Origin: DTU013 sp964512095
Lineage (GTDB): Bacteria; Bacillota; Clostridia; Acetivibrionales; DTU013
Direction of reading: 5' to 3'
DNA: 64,000 nt
Assembly (NCBI GenBank): GCA_964512095.1
Contig: CAZEIH010000008.1
Location: 25,133-89,132 of the forward strand
A program made the position numbers and the translations under genes. Below, in pieces: positions 41,404-50,951 of this stretch. The notes below the pieces were generated by a model that was given only the letters and a program-made list of their open reading frames with translations, ran no database searches and was not told the DNA's origin. How positions within the stretch are numbered: position 1 is the first letter of the stretch; each line of letters starts with the position of its first letter.

Positions 41404-41802
41404 CTATTTTCTTATGTGTTCCCGCCAATGCAGGTCGCCTCTCTCAAGCCCCTTGATAAGAACCTCTGCCGTTGCTATATTGGTAGCAAAGGGAATATTG
41501 TTCATATCACAAAGTCTAAGCAGTGAATTGATATCTGGTTCATATACACTAGGATTTACTGGATCCCTAAGGAATATCACTAAATCAATCTCATTAAGAG
41601 ACACTCTTGCTGCTATTTGCTGAGTTCCTCCCAAAGAGCCTGCCGAAAATCTGTATACAGGCAGACCCGCTCCATCTGATATGAATGAAGCGGTGGTTCC
41701 TGTTGCAAACAGCGAGTGCTGCTGTAAAATAGCCTTATACGCTATACACAGCTCCACTATCAAACCTTTTTTGTTGTTATGCGCTATGAAAGCAATGTTC
41801 AT
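41404..41802 (-). CDS. mgsA: Methylglyoxal synthase homologue with altered catalytic residues
   Basis: A 132-residue MGS-fold protein, clearly related to methylglyoxal synthase (FATGTTASFI, SLLRLCDMNNIPFATN, and the ALERGDL-like tail). However the catalytic set is changed: AHNN has Asn at the usual catalytic Asp (position 9, E. coli Asp20), GGTQQ has Thr at the general base (position 60, E. coli Asp71), and VYEPD has Tyr at position 87 (E. coli His98). Asp80 and Asp90 remain. Methylglyoxal production is therefore doubtful; a ligand-sensing or structural role is possible. It follows minE with 14 bases between. Confidence 0.85.
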   Translation of the reverse strand: MNIAFIAHNNKKGLIVELCIAYKAILQQHSLFATGTTASFISDGAGLPVYRFSAGSLGGTQQIAARVSLNEIDLVIFLRDPVNPSVYEPDINSLLRLCDMNNIPFATNIATAEVLIKGLERGDLHWREHIRK

Positions 41803-41816
41803 TTGCCAAAAATACC

Positions 41817-42101
41817 CTATTTCCCACAATTTTTAATATTCTTAATTGGAATATTGGCATATAGTGCCGGTACTATGCTTTCGCCATCGTCACTTCTTGT
41901 TTTGGTAAGCTGGATATCAAGAGCGCTTTCTTCAATATCCATATAATTCGTTATTACTTTTATGATCTCGCTCTTCAGCATTTCCAAAAATTGAGGTGAA
42001 ACATTGGCTCGGTCATGTATTAGTACCAGCTTCAGTCTTTCCTTGGCAACATCCTTGGAGTTCTTCGATCTACCGAATATTTTCCCTAAATCGAACAGCA
42101 T
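41817..42101 (-). CDS. minE: Cell-division topological specificity factor MinE
   Basis: A 94-residue protein that stimulates MinD ATPase and creates pole-to-pole oscillation. Sequence MLFDLGKIFGRSK is the membrane and MinD-contact helix; AKERLKLVLIHDRA is the anti-MinCD helix characteristic of MinE. It is encoded directly after minD, with GGGGAGG before its ATG. MinE is common in clostridia but absent from Bacillus. Confidence 0.93.
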   Translation of the reverse strand: MLFDLGKIFGRSKNSKDVAKERLKLVLIHDRANVSPQFLEMLKSEIIKVITNYMDIEESALDIQLTKTRSDDGESIVPALYANIPIKNIKNCGK

Positions 42102-42114
42102 TTTAATCCTCCCC

Positions 42115-42912
42115 TCAGTCTGCCTTCAGACCTAGTAGTCTTTTTATCTTAAGCATAATTCCTTGATCTTCGCCAAATGTCATAAAAGGAACTTCATCCC
42201 CCTTTATTCTCGATACAATATTGCGGTATGCCTGTCCCGCTGATGATTTCTGGTCATTAATGGCTGGCTCTCCCCTATTTGTAGAGACAACGATTTTTTC
42301 ATCATCCGGTACTACTCCAACTAGTCCGATGGCCAGAATGTCAATAATATCATCAATAGACATCATATCGCCTCTCTTTACCATATCATGGCGCATTCTG
42401 TTGATAAGCAGCTTTGGATTCCTAAGCTCATTGGCCTCCAACAGACCAATAATCCTGTCAGCATCTCTTACAGCAGAAACCTCCGGAGTCGTTATAACAA
42501 TTGCCCTGTCAGCACCGGCAATGGCATTTTTAAACCCCTGTTCAATTCCTGCAGGGCAGTCAACGATTATATAATCAAAATCTTCTTTTAAATCCTGACA
42601 GAGCTTCAGCATCTGCTGGGGATTTATTGATGTTTTATCCCTGGTCTGAGCAGCCGGTAACAAATAGAGTCCATCATACCGCTTGTCCTTAATTAAAGCC
42701 TGCTTAACACGGCAAGTACCTTCAATAACATCTACGATATCGTAAACTATCCTGTTCTCAAGGCCCATTACTACATCCAGGTTTCTAAGTCCGATATCAG
42801 TGTCGATTAGAACAACCTTATGTCCCGCTAATGCCAGACCGGTTCCAATATTGGCTGTTGTTGTAGTTTTGCCTACTCCGCCTTTTCCCGAAGTTATTAC
42901 TATGACCTCACC
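42115..42912 (-). CDS. minD: Septum-site-determining ATPase MinD
   Basis: A 265-residue deviant Walker ATPase that binds membranes by a C-terminal amphipathic helix (IMLKIKRLLGLK) and activates MinC. GKGGVGKTT is near residue 11 and switch DTDIGLRNLD at 38-47. The ATG at 42912 follows GGGGG; longer readings from 42954 are unlikely. The group minC-minD-minE is expressed as one operon. Confidence 0.96.
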   Translation of the reverse strand, partial: GEVIVITSGKGGVGKTTTTANIGTGLALAGHKVVLIDTDIGLRNLDVVMGLENRIVYDIVDVIEGTCRVKQALIKDKRYDGLYLLPAAQTRDKTSINPQQMLKLCQDLKEDFDYIIVDCPAGIEQGFKNAIAGADRAIVITTPEVSAVRDADRIIGLLEANELRNPKLLINRMRHDMVKRGDMMSIDDIIDILAIGLVGVVPDDEKIVVSTNRGEPAINDQKSSAGQAYRNIVSRIKGDEVPFMTFGEDQGIMLKIKRLLGLKAD

Positions 42913-43055
42913 CATCCAAATACCCCCTATGCGCCCAATACAGGCAATTTGCAATATTGAAGTTCTATTGCTGTGTTGTATAATTCACATTTACTTATGT
43001 AGAATATACAGTTTAAAGACCACTTTGTCAATTAAGCCGCATATCCTACTAAGCC

Positions 43056-43742
43056 TCACTTAAACTGCGGTAGAAATGCATCAATGTAGACAAGGTCATC
43101 CTTAACAAAAGCTATCTCAGGGCATAGTTCCTGCCTTGTCTGCTTTGTGTCGGGAGGCCTTGTAATTACATCAGCAATACGAAGCTGTGTTGGCTGTAAG
43201 CTAAGTGCGGTAACAACCGCTTCCTTGTTTCCATCAGCACCGGCATGGACCATTCCTCGAAGAGAGCCCATTACAACTACATTTCCGGTAGCAATAACCT
43301 CTCCTCCGGGATTTACATCGCCAATAATAACAAGGTTCCCGTCGTAACTGACCAGTGTCCCAGATCTAACCGTCCCTTTATAAAACTTGGTCATTCCTTC
43401 TTCCAGACCTTTAAAATATAAGAGCCGCATTTTAAGCTTTTCAGTAGGCTCTTCAGGCTCGTCAGGCACATCATCAGAAATGTTGGGAGCTTCATCCTCA
43501 ACAAAGCTTCTAACCTCTGCATTGGCTCTTTGTGATATAAGTTCAGAGAGGATTTGCTCCTGCTCACTACTCAGCTTGCGTCCACGGTATTTGACATCCA
43601 GGCTTGCGCCCTTAAAAAATCGCCCTGATGACTCTAGCTTTTTAGCCACATTTTCATAAACGACATCAAAGTCGTCCTCTTCCCGCATTATCAGTATTAG
43701 TCCGTTAACTGTAGCCCTAAAGCTTATGACATTATCTTCCAT
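43056..43742 (-). CDS. minC: Septum-site-determining protein MinC
   Basis: A 228-residue FtsZ inhibitor. N-terminal FtsZ-binding part begins MEDNVISFRATVNGLILI. The C-terminal beta-helix has VRSGTLVSYDGNLVIIGDVNPGGEVIATGNVVVMGSLRGMVHAG, the MinC dimerisation signature. ATG 43742 follows GGGGG at eight bases. It is followed by minD. Confidence 0.94.
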   Translation of the reverse strand: MEDNVISFRATVNGLILIMREEDDFDVVYENVAKKLESSGRFFKGASLDVKYRGRKLSSEQEQILSELISQRANAEVRSFVEDEAPNISDDVPDEPEEPTEKLKMRLLYFKGLEEGMTKFYKGTVRSGTLVSYDGNLVIIGDVNPGGEVIATGNVVVMGSLRGMVHAGADGNKEAVVTALSLQPTQLRIADVITRPPDTKQTRQELCPEIAFVKDDLVYIDAFLPQFK

Positions 43743-43914
43743 TGACCGTACCCCCTGTACGTGAGATGAGATACACACAAATAATTATTACATTAATCAT
43801 GAAAATTAACAAGACTTTATTAAGAAATAAGTAAAATTGATGGGAATAATCAACACTTCCACAAACTTGGCAACGCTGACGAGTTGCACGTAACCGCCAC
43901 CCCTGTCCGTAACA

Positions 43915-46032
43915 TCACTGATTAAAAATTGGCATCTCAGGCTTCAGCTCAGAACTTACAGAATCTGTCGTATTCAAGCCAAAATACTCATCAATAATAT
44001 CCCTAGCCACCGGCGCCACATTAGAACCCCACACACCTCTTTCAACAACCACAGCAATAGCAATCTGAGGATTCTCCGCTGGCGCATAGCACACAAACAA
44101 GCCATTAGGCGAACGCCCGCTACCGCTTTGTGTCTGCGCAGAACCAGTCTTACCTGCAACCTCAAAAGGCAAACCTTCAAAAGCTTTCTTTGCGGTACCA
44201 TCAATTGATGAGGTAACAGCAACCATTCCCTTTTTAACAGCCGCAATTGTTGAATCCTTCAATGGAAGCTGCATATATAACGGTTCATTAACATTCACAA
44301 TAGAACCATCATACTTAACCACCTCTTTAATCACATGGGGTCTGTAAAGCTTACCTCCATTGGCTATTGTAGCAATATAATTTGCCAGCTGCAAAGGAGT
44401 AAATGAATTATCAAACTGACCTATAGAAACCTGCGCCGTATCAGCAGGACGCCATATGTCATTCCTCAGCTCTTTTTTTAGCTCGATAGAAGACATTGTT
44501 CCCTGAGCCTCATTTGGTAAGTCTATACCTGTCTTTATCCCAAGTCCAAAATGATTACCCCAGGTGGACAGCGCCTCTATACCTGCCTCTGTTCCGATTT
44601 GATAAAAATAAACATTACAGGATGTCTCCATCGCTTTTTTCAGATTAAGTATTCCATGACCATACGTAGGCCTTTCAAGGCAAAACAGCTTTCTACCGCC
44701 TATATACAAGGTGCCCTTGTCAACCCTGTTGTTTGACGTAGGAGTTATCACACCTGCCTCCAATGCCGCAACAGCAGTCAAAGGTTTAAATGTAGAACCG
44801 GGAGCATAGTTCTCTTGTATAGTTCTGTTCAGCAACGCTTTCAATTTCTCCTCGTCCTTGTTAAGATCAATAATAGCCTGCTGGGCAGCCTTATCCTCAG
44901 AGCCTGCCAAAAACACTTCTGGGTTGAAGCTCGGGTAGCTTACCATAACAAGAACCTCACCCGTATTAACATCCAGCGCCACTACTGAGCCGGAAAAAGC
45001 GTCCCCATAATTCGGCCCATTCTTATCATTCCTGATTCTCTCAATATTCCGGGGAAGGGACTCCATTGCAACACTTTGGAGATTCCTATCTATAGTCAGT
45101 ATAACATCGCTACCGGGCAACGGCTCAACAGTAACATTCTTCTGCGTCAGCCTGCCACTGTCATCAATTTCTATACTCATTTTTCCATTCTTCCCACGCA
45201 GATACCTCTCTGCAGATTTCTCCACACCAGTCTGTCCTATGAGGTCATCATTATCGTAACCCTCATCCTTCATGCTATCGTACTGGCTGGCATTTATTCT
45301 TCTTATATAGCCAAGCACATGAGCCTCATTATAAGCGTCAATATACTCCCTTACAGGTTCAATAGTCGTATAGATGCCCGGCAAATCATAACGTCGCTCC
45401 TCTATCTCTGATACAGTATCCATACTCACATCCCTAGCAAGAGCCACTGTTCCGCCTGTTGAGAAATTCCAATTGTTGATGAGTATTTCATATCTCAAGA
45501 TCATTATTGTATATGCTTGTTCATCCGTATATGAGGGGTCAATTTTAAACTTTTCCTCTCTCAGATATTTAAAAAGCTCTGCTGCAGTGGTCTTCACATC
45601 TTCCTTTTTCATATTAAGCCTGTCGGCATTGGTCTGCCATGATTGTATTTCCTTATCAGTCATATCGCTAAAGCTAATTGGATTAAACGTCAGATATTTC
45701 TCTAGGCTATCAACATGGCTCTCACCGTTTTTGTTAAGAATTTCCCACAGATTAAAAAGCATTTCGTTCATTTCCGAAGTAGATATTTCAGTTTTTGCCA
45801 CATATATAGCATAGCCCTGTCTGTTAACAGCAATAGGCACTCCATGCCTGTCCAGTATCTTCCCCCTGGGAGCTTCTATATCCACCTCTTTGAATATCTT
45901 CTTCTGCGAATCCGCTATATATTTCTCACCTTCAACTATCTGCAGGTTGAACAAACGGAATACTATTAGAAAGAAAAAAACCAGAAATCCCAGGAATAAA
46001 ATGTAATATCTTTTATTTAATTTCCCATCCAT
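43915..46032 (-). CDS. mrdA: Penicillin-binding protein 2 (elongation transpeptidase, MrdA type)
   Basis: A 705-residue class B PBP: cytoplasmic tail, one membrane helix (about 10-28), dimerisation domain (PRGKILDRHG), and C-terminal transpeptidase. The active-site serine is Ser413 in APGSTFKP, SxN is in TSCNVYFY and KTGSAQTQSG is the third motif. Position after mreD within the mre operon indicates sidewall synthesis under MreB. Ribosome site TGGAGG is seven to eight bases from ATG. Confidence 0.95.
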   Translation of the reverse strand: MDGKLNKRYYILFLGFLVFFFLIVFRLFNLQIVEGEKYIADSQKKIFKEVDIEAPRGKILDRHGVPIAVNRQGYAIYVAKTEISTSEMNEMLFNLWEILNKNGESHVDSLEKYLTFNPISFSDMTDKEIQSWQTNADRLNMKKEDVKTTAAELFKYLREEKFKIDPSYTDEQAYTIMILRYEILINNWNFSTGGTVALARDVSMDTVSEIEERRYDLPGIYTTIEPVREYIDAYNEAHVLGYIRRINASQYDSMKDEGYDNDDLIGQTGVEKSAERYLRGKNGKMSIEIDDSGRLTQKNVTVEPLPGSDVILTIDRNLQSVAMESLPRNIERIRNDKNGPNYGDAFSGSVVALDVNTGEVLVMVSYPSFNPEVFLAGSEDKAAQQAIIDLNKDEEKLKALLNRTIQENYAPGSTFKPLTAVAALEAGVITPTSNNRVDKGTLYIGGRKLFCLERPTYGHGILNLKKAMETSCNVYFYQIGTEAGIEALSTWGNHFGLGIKTGIDLPNEAQGTMSSIELKKELRNDIWRPADTAQVSIGQFDNSFTPLQLANYIATIANGGKLYRPHVIKEVVKYDGSIVNVNEPLYMQLPLKDSTIAAVKKGMVAVTSSIDGTAKKAFEGLPFEVAGKTGSAQTQSGSGRSPNGLFVCYAPAENPQIAIAVVVERGVWGSNVAPVARDIIDEYFGLNTTDSVSSELKPEMPIFNQ

Positions 46033-46060
46033 ATCAGATACCTCCAGCAGACCTGCCCAA

Positions 46061-46576
46061 TCAATACTTCTTTGCTACTACACTAGATGCATCAAATCTT
46101 TTGCCTGCCTTCACAATCAACGGAAACAGTAAAATCGACACTACGCAGTTATAAAGTGCTTCAGGTAGTATGACCCTTGTAAACGCATATATAATCTGTA
46201 TATTGGCATTCATGATGTTGCTCAACGCAAACACAATGGACTCATATGCAATAGAATACACAAATGTAAAGAATACAACTATCATAAGATTTTCCCTATA
46301 TACCCTCTTACTTATAGTACTGGCAGCAATACCCATAAAAAATCCTAGTAATGCATGGAAGCCCACTATTCTGCCAAATTGCATATCAACACAAAGACCA
46401 GTAAAGAATCCAACTACAGCACCCTCTGTATTATTTCTGATAATTGCGGTAACAATAGTAAATACAATCAGAATATTTGGCACAACTCCATAAATCCGGG
46501 CATAACGAAGCAGAGTTGTCTGTATAAGAAAAAATAATACTATGAAGAAAAAATAAAACAATATCTTTCTTTTCAT
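46061..46576 (-). CDS. mreD: Rod-shape membrane protein MreD
   Basis: A 171-residue integral membrane protein with about five helices, between mreC and PBP2. Sequence VPNILIVFTIVTAIIRNNTEGAVVGFFTGLCVD is typical of MreD. It scaffolds the elongasome with MreB, MreC and PBP2. Confidence 0.88.
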   Translation of the reverse strand: MKRKILFYFFFIVLFFLIQTTLLRYARIYGVVPNILIVFTIVTAIIRNNTEGAVVGFFTGLCVDMQFGRIVGFHALLGFFMGIAASTISKRVYRENLMIVVFFTFVYSIAYESIVFALSNIMNANIQIIYAFTRVILPEALYNCVVSILLFPLIVKAGKRFDASSVVAKKY

Positions 46577-46597
46577 TTAACGCCACTGCCTGTATCA

Positions 46598-47431
46598 TTA
46601 TTTTTTGTCTTTAAGTATAAAAACCGTTTCAAGCCTTTTAAGATCAGCAGCAGGCTTGATAACAGCATATCTATCCAGTTCACTGTTGGTTTTTCTCACT
46701 TCCACTACCTCACCTATAATAATTCCCTTTGGATAAATCCCGCCTATACCCGAGGTCTCAATCACATCTCCAACCTCTACATCCACCTCGATAGGTATAT
46801 AGACCATCTTGCACAGGCCCTCCTCCTTGAGCTGGATGTCTCCCTTGATGATGGCATGTCCACCCCCGACTTTTGCTATCTTTCCTGATATAGCACTTTC
46901 TTCATCTATAATGGTCTGAATATTTGCCGTAGCAGAATCCGAATCAAGCACTCGTCCAATAAGACCCTTTGCTCCTGTCACCACAGGGAGATCCGGGTAT
47001 ATCTCCTCACGTTCTCCGATATCCACTTTGAAGACACTGTACCAGTTACCCGGCTCTATTGCAATAATGTTGGCACCCACCATAGTATAATCATCAAATT
47101 CACCCTTTAACTTAAAGGCGCGTCTTAACTCCTCATTCTTCGACTTTAAATCAGAGTATTCCCTGTTCTCACTTTTCAGTAGCTCAATTTCCTCCCTGAG
47201 AGATTTGTTTTCCTCCCTCATGGCATCAATATCCTCAAAGTATGAAAAGAAACCGTCTATTTTGTCGCCCACTTTAATGAAGAATCCTTGTACAGGCTTC
47301 AGTGGGACACTAAAAATATTATTAAGCCACTTAAGCTTACTGTTCTTGTTTACTGTGACCCCCATCACGACAAGAAGAGCTATAGTTATCATAGCCACTA
47401 TGAACCATTTGCTTTTAAAAAGACGCCGCAA
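46598..47431 (-). CDS. mreC: Rod-shape-determining protein MreC
   Basis: A 277-residue membrane-anchored extracytoplasmic protein: a basic start and membrane helix (FIVAMITIALLVVMGVTV), a coiled coil (REENKSLREEIELLKSENREYSDL), then two beta domains with VGDVIETSGIGGIYPKGIIIGEV. TTG start at 47431 follows AGGAG with eight bases. It links MreB to extracellular wall synthesis. Confidence 0.93.
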   Translation of the reverse strand: MRRLFKSKWFIVAMITIALLVVMGVTVNKNSKLKWLNNIFSVPLKPVQGFFIKVGDKIDGFFSYFEDIDAMREENKSLREEIELLKSENREYSDLKSKNEELRRAFKLKGEFDDYTMVGANIIAIEPGNWYSVFKVDIGEREEIYPDLPVVTGAKGLIGRVLDSDSATANIQTIIDEESAISGKIAKVGGGHAIIKGDIQLKEEGLCKMVYIPIEVDVEVGDVIETSGIGGIYPKGIIIGEVVEVRKTNSELDRYAVIKPAADLKRLETVFILKDKK

Positions 47432-47446
47432 AGGAATATCTCCTCT

Positions 47447-48469
47447 CTATTTCAGTTTCCTGGGCGTTATCAGTACTCTCTTAAGGGTCTCGATTTCCTC
47501 GAGGACCTTTCCTGTTCCGATGACCACACAATCAATTGGAGAGTCTGCAATCATAACCGGCATCCCCGTCTCTTCCTTGATCAGAGAGTCCAGCCCACTG
47601 AGAAGTGCTCCCCCCCCTGCCAGCATTATGCCCTTGTCCATTATATCTGCCGCAAGCTCTGGGGGTGTTTTCTCTAGCGTGTATTTTATGGAATCTACGA
47701 TGGAGTTTATAGGCTCCTTCAACGCTTCATTTATTTCCCCTGAGGATAATGTAATATTTTTAGGAAGTCCGGTAATCAAATCCCTGCCCCTGACATCCAT
47801 ATATTCTTCCTTTGGTTTAAGATAAGCATTACCTATTGTCACTTTTATCTGCTCAGCAGATCTTTCACCTATCATAAGGTTGTACTCTTTTTTAACAAAA
47901 AGCGCTATCGCATCGTCAAACTCGTCCCCTGCGACTCTAAGAGACTTACTTGTTACTATACCACCTAGTGATATAACCGCTACCTCGCTAGTTCCTCCTC
48001 CAATATCCACAATCATACTGCCAGAAGGCTCTTCCACTGGTAGATTGGCACCAATAGCTGCCGCCATAGGCTCCTCAATAAGGTAAGCCTCCTTTGCTCC
48101 AGCTGATAGGGTTGCCTCTTCCACTGCTCTTTTCTCAACCTCTGTCACACCTGAAGGCACACAGATAACAACTCGTGGTTTGGAAATAAAACCTGTGCCT
48201 ATAGCACGTTTAATAAAGTACCTAAGCATACACTGTGTTATTTCAAAATCGGCAATAACACCATCCTTCATGGGCCTTATTGCAACAATATCACCGGGAG
48301 TCCTTCCTATCATATTCTTTGCATCATCACCAACAGCTAGTATAGCTTTCGTATTCTTATTTCTTGCAACCACTGAGGGTTCCCTAATGATTACTCCCTT
48401 ACCTTTCACATGGACCAGGGTGTTTGCTGTCCCTAAGTCTATACCAATATCTCTTGCAAAAAATCCCAT
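47447..48469 (-). CDS. mreB: Rod-shape-determining actin homologue MreB
   Basis: A 340-residue actin-fold ATPase directing sidewall growth. IGIDLGTANTLV is phosphate 1, IVDIGGGTSEVAVISLGGIV phosphate 2 and MLAGGGALLSGLD the adenosine motif. An N-terminal GFFARDIG replaces the shorter start of some MreB proteins. GGAGG precedes the ATG. It lies in the order radC-mreB-mreC-mreD-pbp2. Confidence 0.97.
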   Translation of the reverse strand: MGFFARDIGIDLGTANTLVHVKGKGVIIREPSVVARNKNTKAILAVGDDAKNMIGRTPGDIVAIRPMKDGVIADFEITQCMLRYFIKRAIGTGFISKPRVVICVPSGVTEVEKRAVEEATLSAGAKEAYLIEEPMAAAIGANLPVEEPSGSMIVDIGGGTSEVAVISLGGIVTSKSLRVAGDEFDDAIALFVKKEYNLMIGERSAEQIKVTIGNAYLKPKEEYMDVRGRDLITGLPKNITLSSGEINEALKEPINSIVDSIKYTLEKTPPELAADIMDKGIMLAGGGALLSGLDSLIKEETGMPVMIADSPIDCVVIGTGKVLEEIETLKRVLITPRKLK

Positions 48470-48520
48470 ATATATATTCCTCCAGTCTTTCTATGAAAGA
48501 GCAGATTTTGTCCTGCCAGA

Positions 48521-49219
48521 CTACATCATACCCTGTTCTTTTAAGCTTATGTATCTTCCGTCCCCGATAACTATGTGATCCAGTACCCTAATCCCAAGTA
48601 TATTTCCTGCATTTATAAGTCTATGTGTTGTCTCTATATCTTCCCTGCTGGGTTCCGGATCGCCACTTGGATGGTTGTGAACAAGTAGCATACCCGAGCA
48701 TCCAACCTTAACGGCTTCACTGAACACCTCTCTGGGGTGGACTATTGATGCATTAAGACTCCCCACGGATATGTTCATGTACTTAATAATATGGTTCTTT
48801 GTATTCAACAATATTATCTTAAATACTTCTTTCCTTAAATGCCGCATTTCCTCCATAAGTAATACACTAACTTCCATCGGTGATTTAATGGTCACCCTAT
48901 CATTGTTTCTCAGAGTAGCCGAAACTCTTTTTGACAACTCCATAACTGCCTTTATCTGCAGTGCCTTTACCCTTCCTATACCCTTTGTTTTCCTTAATTC
49001 CTCCACTGATAGATCATGGAGATGTATCATACCCCCACCATCACCGCCAAGTGTCAGCAGACGCTGAGCAAGTGCTACCGAAGTCTCCTCAGAACTGCCT
49101 GTTCTAATGACTATAGCCAGCAACTCAGCATTTGATAAGATCTCCGGACCATATTTCTCCATTTTCTCATATGGTCTCTCACTAACTGGTATATCCTTCA
49201 TTCTAAGTCTGTATTCCAT
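48521..49219 (-). CDS. radC: RadC/JAB-domain protein
   Basis: A 232-residue protein with a helix-hairpin-helix DNA-binding start (PEILSNAELLAIVIRTGS, LRKTKGIGRVKALQIKAVMEL) and a JAB metalloprotease-like C terminus (HNHPSGDPEPSREDIE). Despite the name no DNA-repair role is established. ATG at 49219 follows GGGG and gives MEYRLRMKDIPVSERP. It lies between maf and mreB, as in other Firmicutes. Confidence 0.92.
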   Translation of the reverse strand: MEYRLRMKDIPVSERPYEKMEKYGPEILSNAELLAIVIRTGSSEETSVALAQRLLTLGGDGGGMIHLHDLSVEELRKTKGIGRVKALQIKAVMELSKRVSATLRNNDRVTIKSPMEVSVLLMEEMRHLRKEVFKIILLNTKNHIIKYMNISVGSLNASIVHPREVFSEAVKVGCSGMLLVHNHPSGDPEPSREDIETTHRLINAGNILGIRVLDHIVIGDGRYISLKEQGMM

Positions 49220-49329
49220 TTTGGTCAACCCCACATTTCTTAAAAAATAATAAAACATCACTCCCTTAATTATACGTATTTTTAACATTTATTTCAAGTT
49301 TTTGGTAAATATCTTTTTTTTGATGATAA

Positions 49330-49908
49330 TTATTCATATAATGATACGCCAATTTCCTGCAATAAGCGATATAATCTTCTCAATGGAAGACCCACAACAT
49401 TGGAATAGCAGCCATCCAAGCCTTCAACAAACATCGCTGCTCTCCCCTGTATCCCGTATGCTCCTGCTTTATCAAAAGGCTCCCCCGATTCTATGTAGGC
49501 TTCAATCTCCTTATCGGATAGAACCGAGAATCTGACCTTAGTCGTCTCATAGCCGGTAATTTCCCGATTGTGTAATGTATCTATTAATGCCAATCCTGTT
49601 ATTACAAAATGCTCCCTTCCTGATAGCTTCTTCAGCATCAACCGCGCATTATCTACATCGGTCGGCTTACCAAATATTTCACCGTCACAAACTACTATGG
49701 TATCTGCGCCCAGCACTAGCCCTGTCTTCCTGCGAGCAACTCCCATAGCCTTTAAATATGCAAGGTGTACAGCCTTACGGCTAGGTGTTCCCGCTATTTC
49801 GGCCTTCTCCTCATCCACATCTCCAGGCATAACAATAAAGGGTACCCCCCCTTGTGTTAAAAGCTCCCTTCGCCTTGGCGAGGAGGAAGCCAGTATCAAT
49901 GCTTCCAT
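49330..49908 (-). CDS. maf: Maf nucleotide pyrophosphatase
   Basis: A 192-residue house-cleaning pyrophosphatase that removes dTTP/UTP-type or modified nucleotides and affects septation. Motifs ASSSPRRRELL at the start, VLGADTIVV and KAGAYGIQGRAAMFVEGLDG are clear. First gene of the maf-radC-mre group. Confidence 0.94.
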   Translation of the reverse strand: MEALILASSSPRRRELLTQGGVPFIVMPGDVDEEKAEIAGTPSRKAVHLAYLKAMGVARRKTGLVLGADTIVVCDGEIFGKPTDVDNARLMLKKLSGREHFVITGLALIDTLHNREITGYETTKVRFSVLSDKEIEAYIESGEPFDKAGAYGIQGRAAMFVEGLDGCYSNVVGLPLRRLYRLLQEIGVSLYE

Positions 49909-50118
49909 GCCTTGTCCCTTTCCTCACTTTATGTCTATTAAGGAATACCCACTATAAACAAGTGTATAATTTCCTTACACTATATAATATACCCAAGTTT
50001 GTTTCGAATAGGAATATGCTTTTGAAATATTTCGCATATTTTGTTATATCAGAGCCTCACTGTTGAATGGATGTACTGATGTACTGATAGAATGTTACCA
50101 TGTCCATTTTACACAGTA

Positions 50119-50937
50119 CTATTTGAAAATAGCAATATCAATCCTTCTGTTTTTTTGTCTATTATATTCACTGTCATTGGGCACAATAGGCTTAAATTCA
50201 GCATTTCCCGTCGCTGTAAGATACTTCTCATTAATATCACATTCATCTATAAGAAATTTTACAACATTTGTAGCCCTTTTTGTTGAAAGCTCCCAATTCG
50301 ATGAAAACTCTCTTGTGTTAATGGGTCTGTCGTCTGCATGTCCCTGAACGTGTATATCTGTATCAAGGGTTTGCAGAATGTCCCCTATTTTCTCAATTAC
50401 AGGCTTGGCTGAAGATTTAATGTTAGCACTGCCTGTGTCAAACAATATAACTGAGTCCATTCTTAGTATTATAATGGTTCCTTCATCGATGACCTTAATA
50501 TTTTCATTGAGACCCATTTTATCTATGAGTCCTTGCAAATCAACCTTGAATGCATTTATGCTTCCATGACCATCAGTACCCTGGAAACCAGTCTCATCTC
50601 CGTCGTCCCCATCATCTCCATTGTCTGCGGTTTCGCCATCCAAATCGCCCTCATCCACTATTCCATCACTAGACTGGTCTGTTATACCCTCGTAATCGTA
50701 TGGAGTAAGGCTGATAATAGTGTCCCCAGATTTCATATCTAAGACTTCAGATCCAGCACCAGAAAATGCAGCACGCATAGACAATGCTACCTTCTCGAAT
50801 TTTTGCTTATCAACTATTGCCATAGAAAAAAGCAGTATAAAAAAGCAAAGCAACAGTGTAACAAGGTCGCTGTATGTTGTCAGCCACGATCCGCCGCTTG
50901 AACTATCTTCAACTACTTTTTTTCTTTTTCTAGCCAT
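50119..50937 (-). CDS. motB: Flagellar motor stator protein MotB
   Basis: A 272-residue stator subunit. Membrane helix with the ion-carrying Asp24 in TYSDLVTLLL, and a C-terminal OmpA-like peptidoglycan-binding domain (VQGHADDRPINTREFSSNWELSTKRA). Between them, residues about 95-127 form an Asp/Gly-rich linker (DEGDLDGETADNGDDG) longer and more acidic than usual. ATG follows GGAG. It is translated after motA in the same transcript. Confidence 0.94.
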   Translation of the reverse strand: MARKRKKVVEDSSSGGSWLTTYSDLVTLLLCFFILLFSMAIVDKQKFEKVALSMRAAFSGAGSEVLDMKSGDTIISLTPYDYEGITDQSSDGIVDEGDLDGETADNGDDGDDGDETGFQGTDGHGSINAFKVDLQGLIDKMGLNENIKVIDEGTIIILRMDSVILFDTGSANIKSSAKPVIEKIGDILQTLDTDIHVQGHADDRPINTREFSSNWELSTKRATNVVKFLIDECDINEKYLTATGNAEFKPIVPNDSEYNRQKNRRIDIAIFK

Positions 50938-50951
50938 CTACCTCACTCCTA

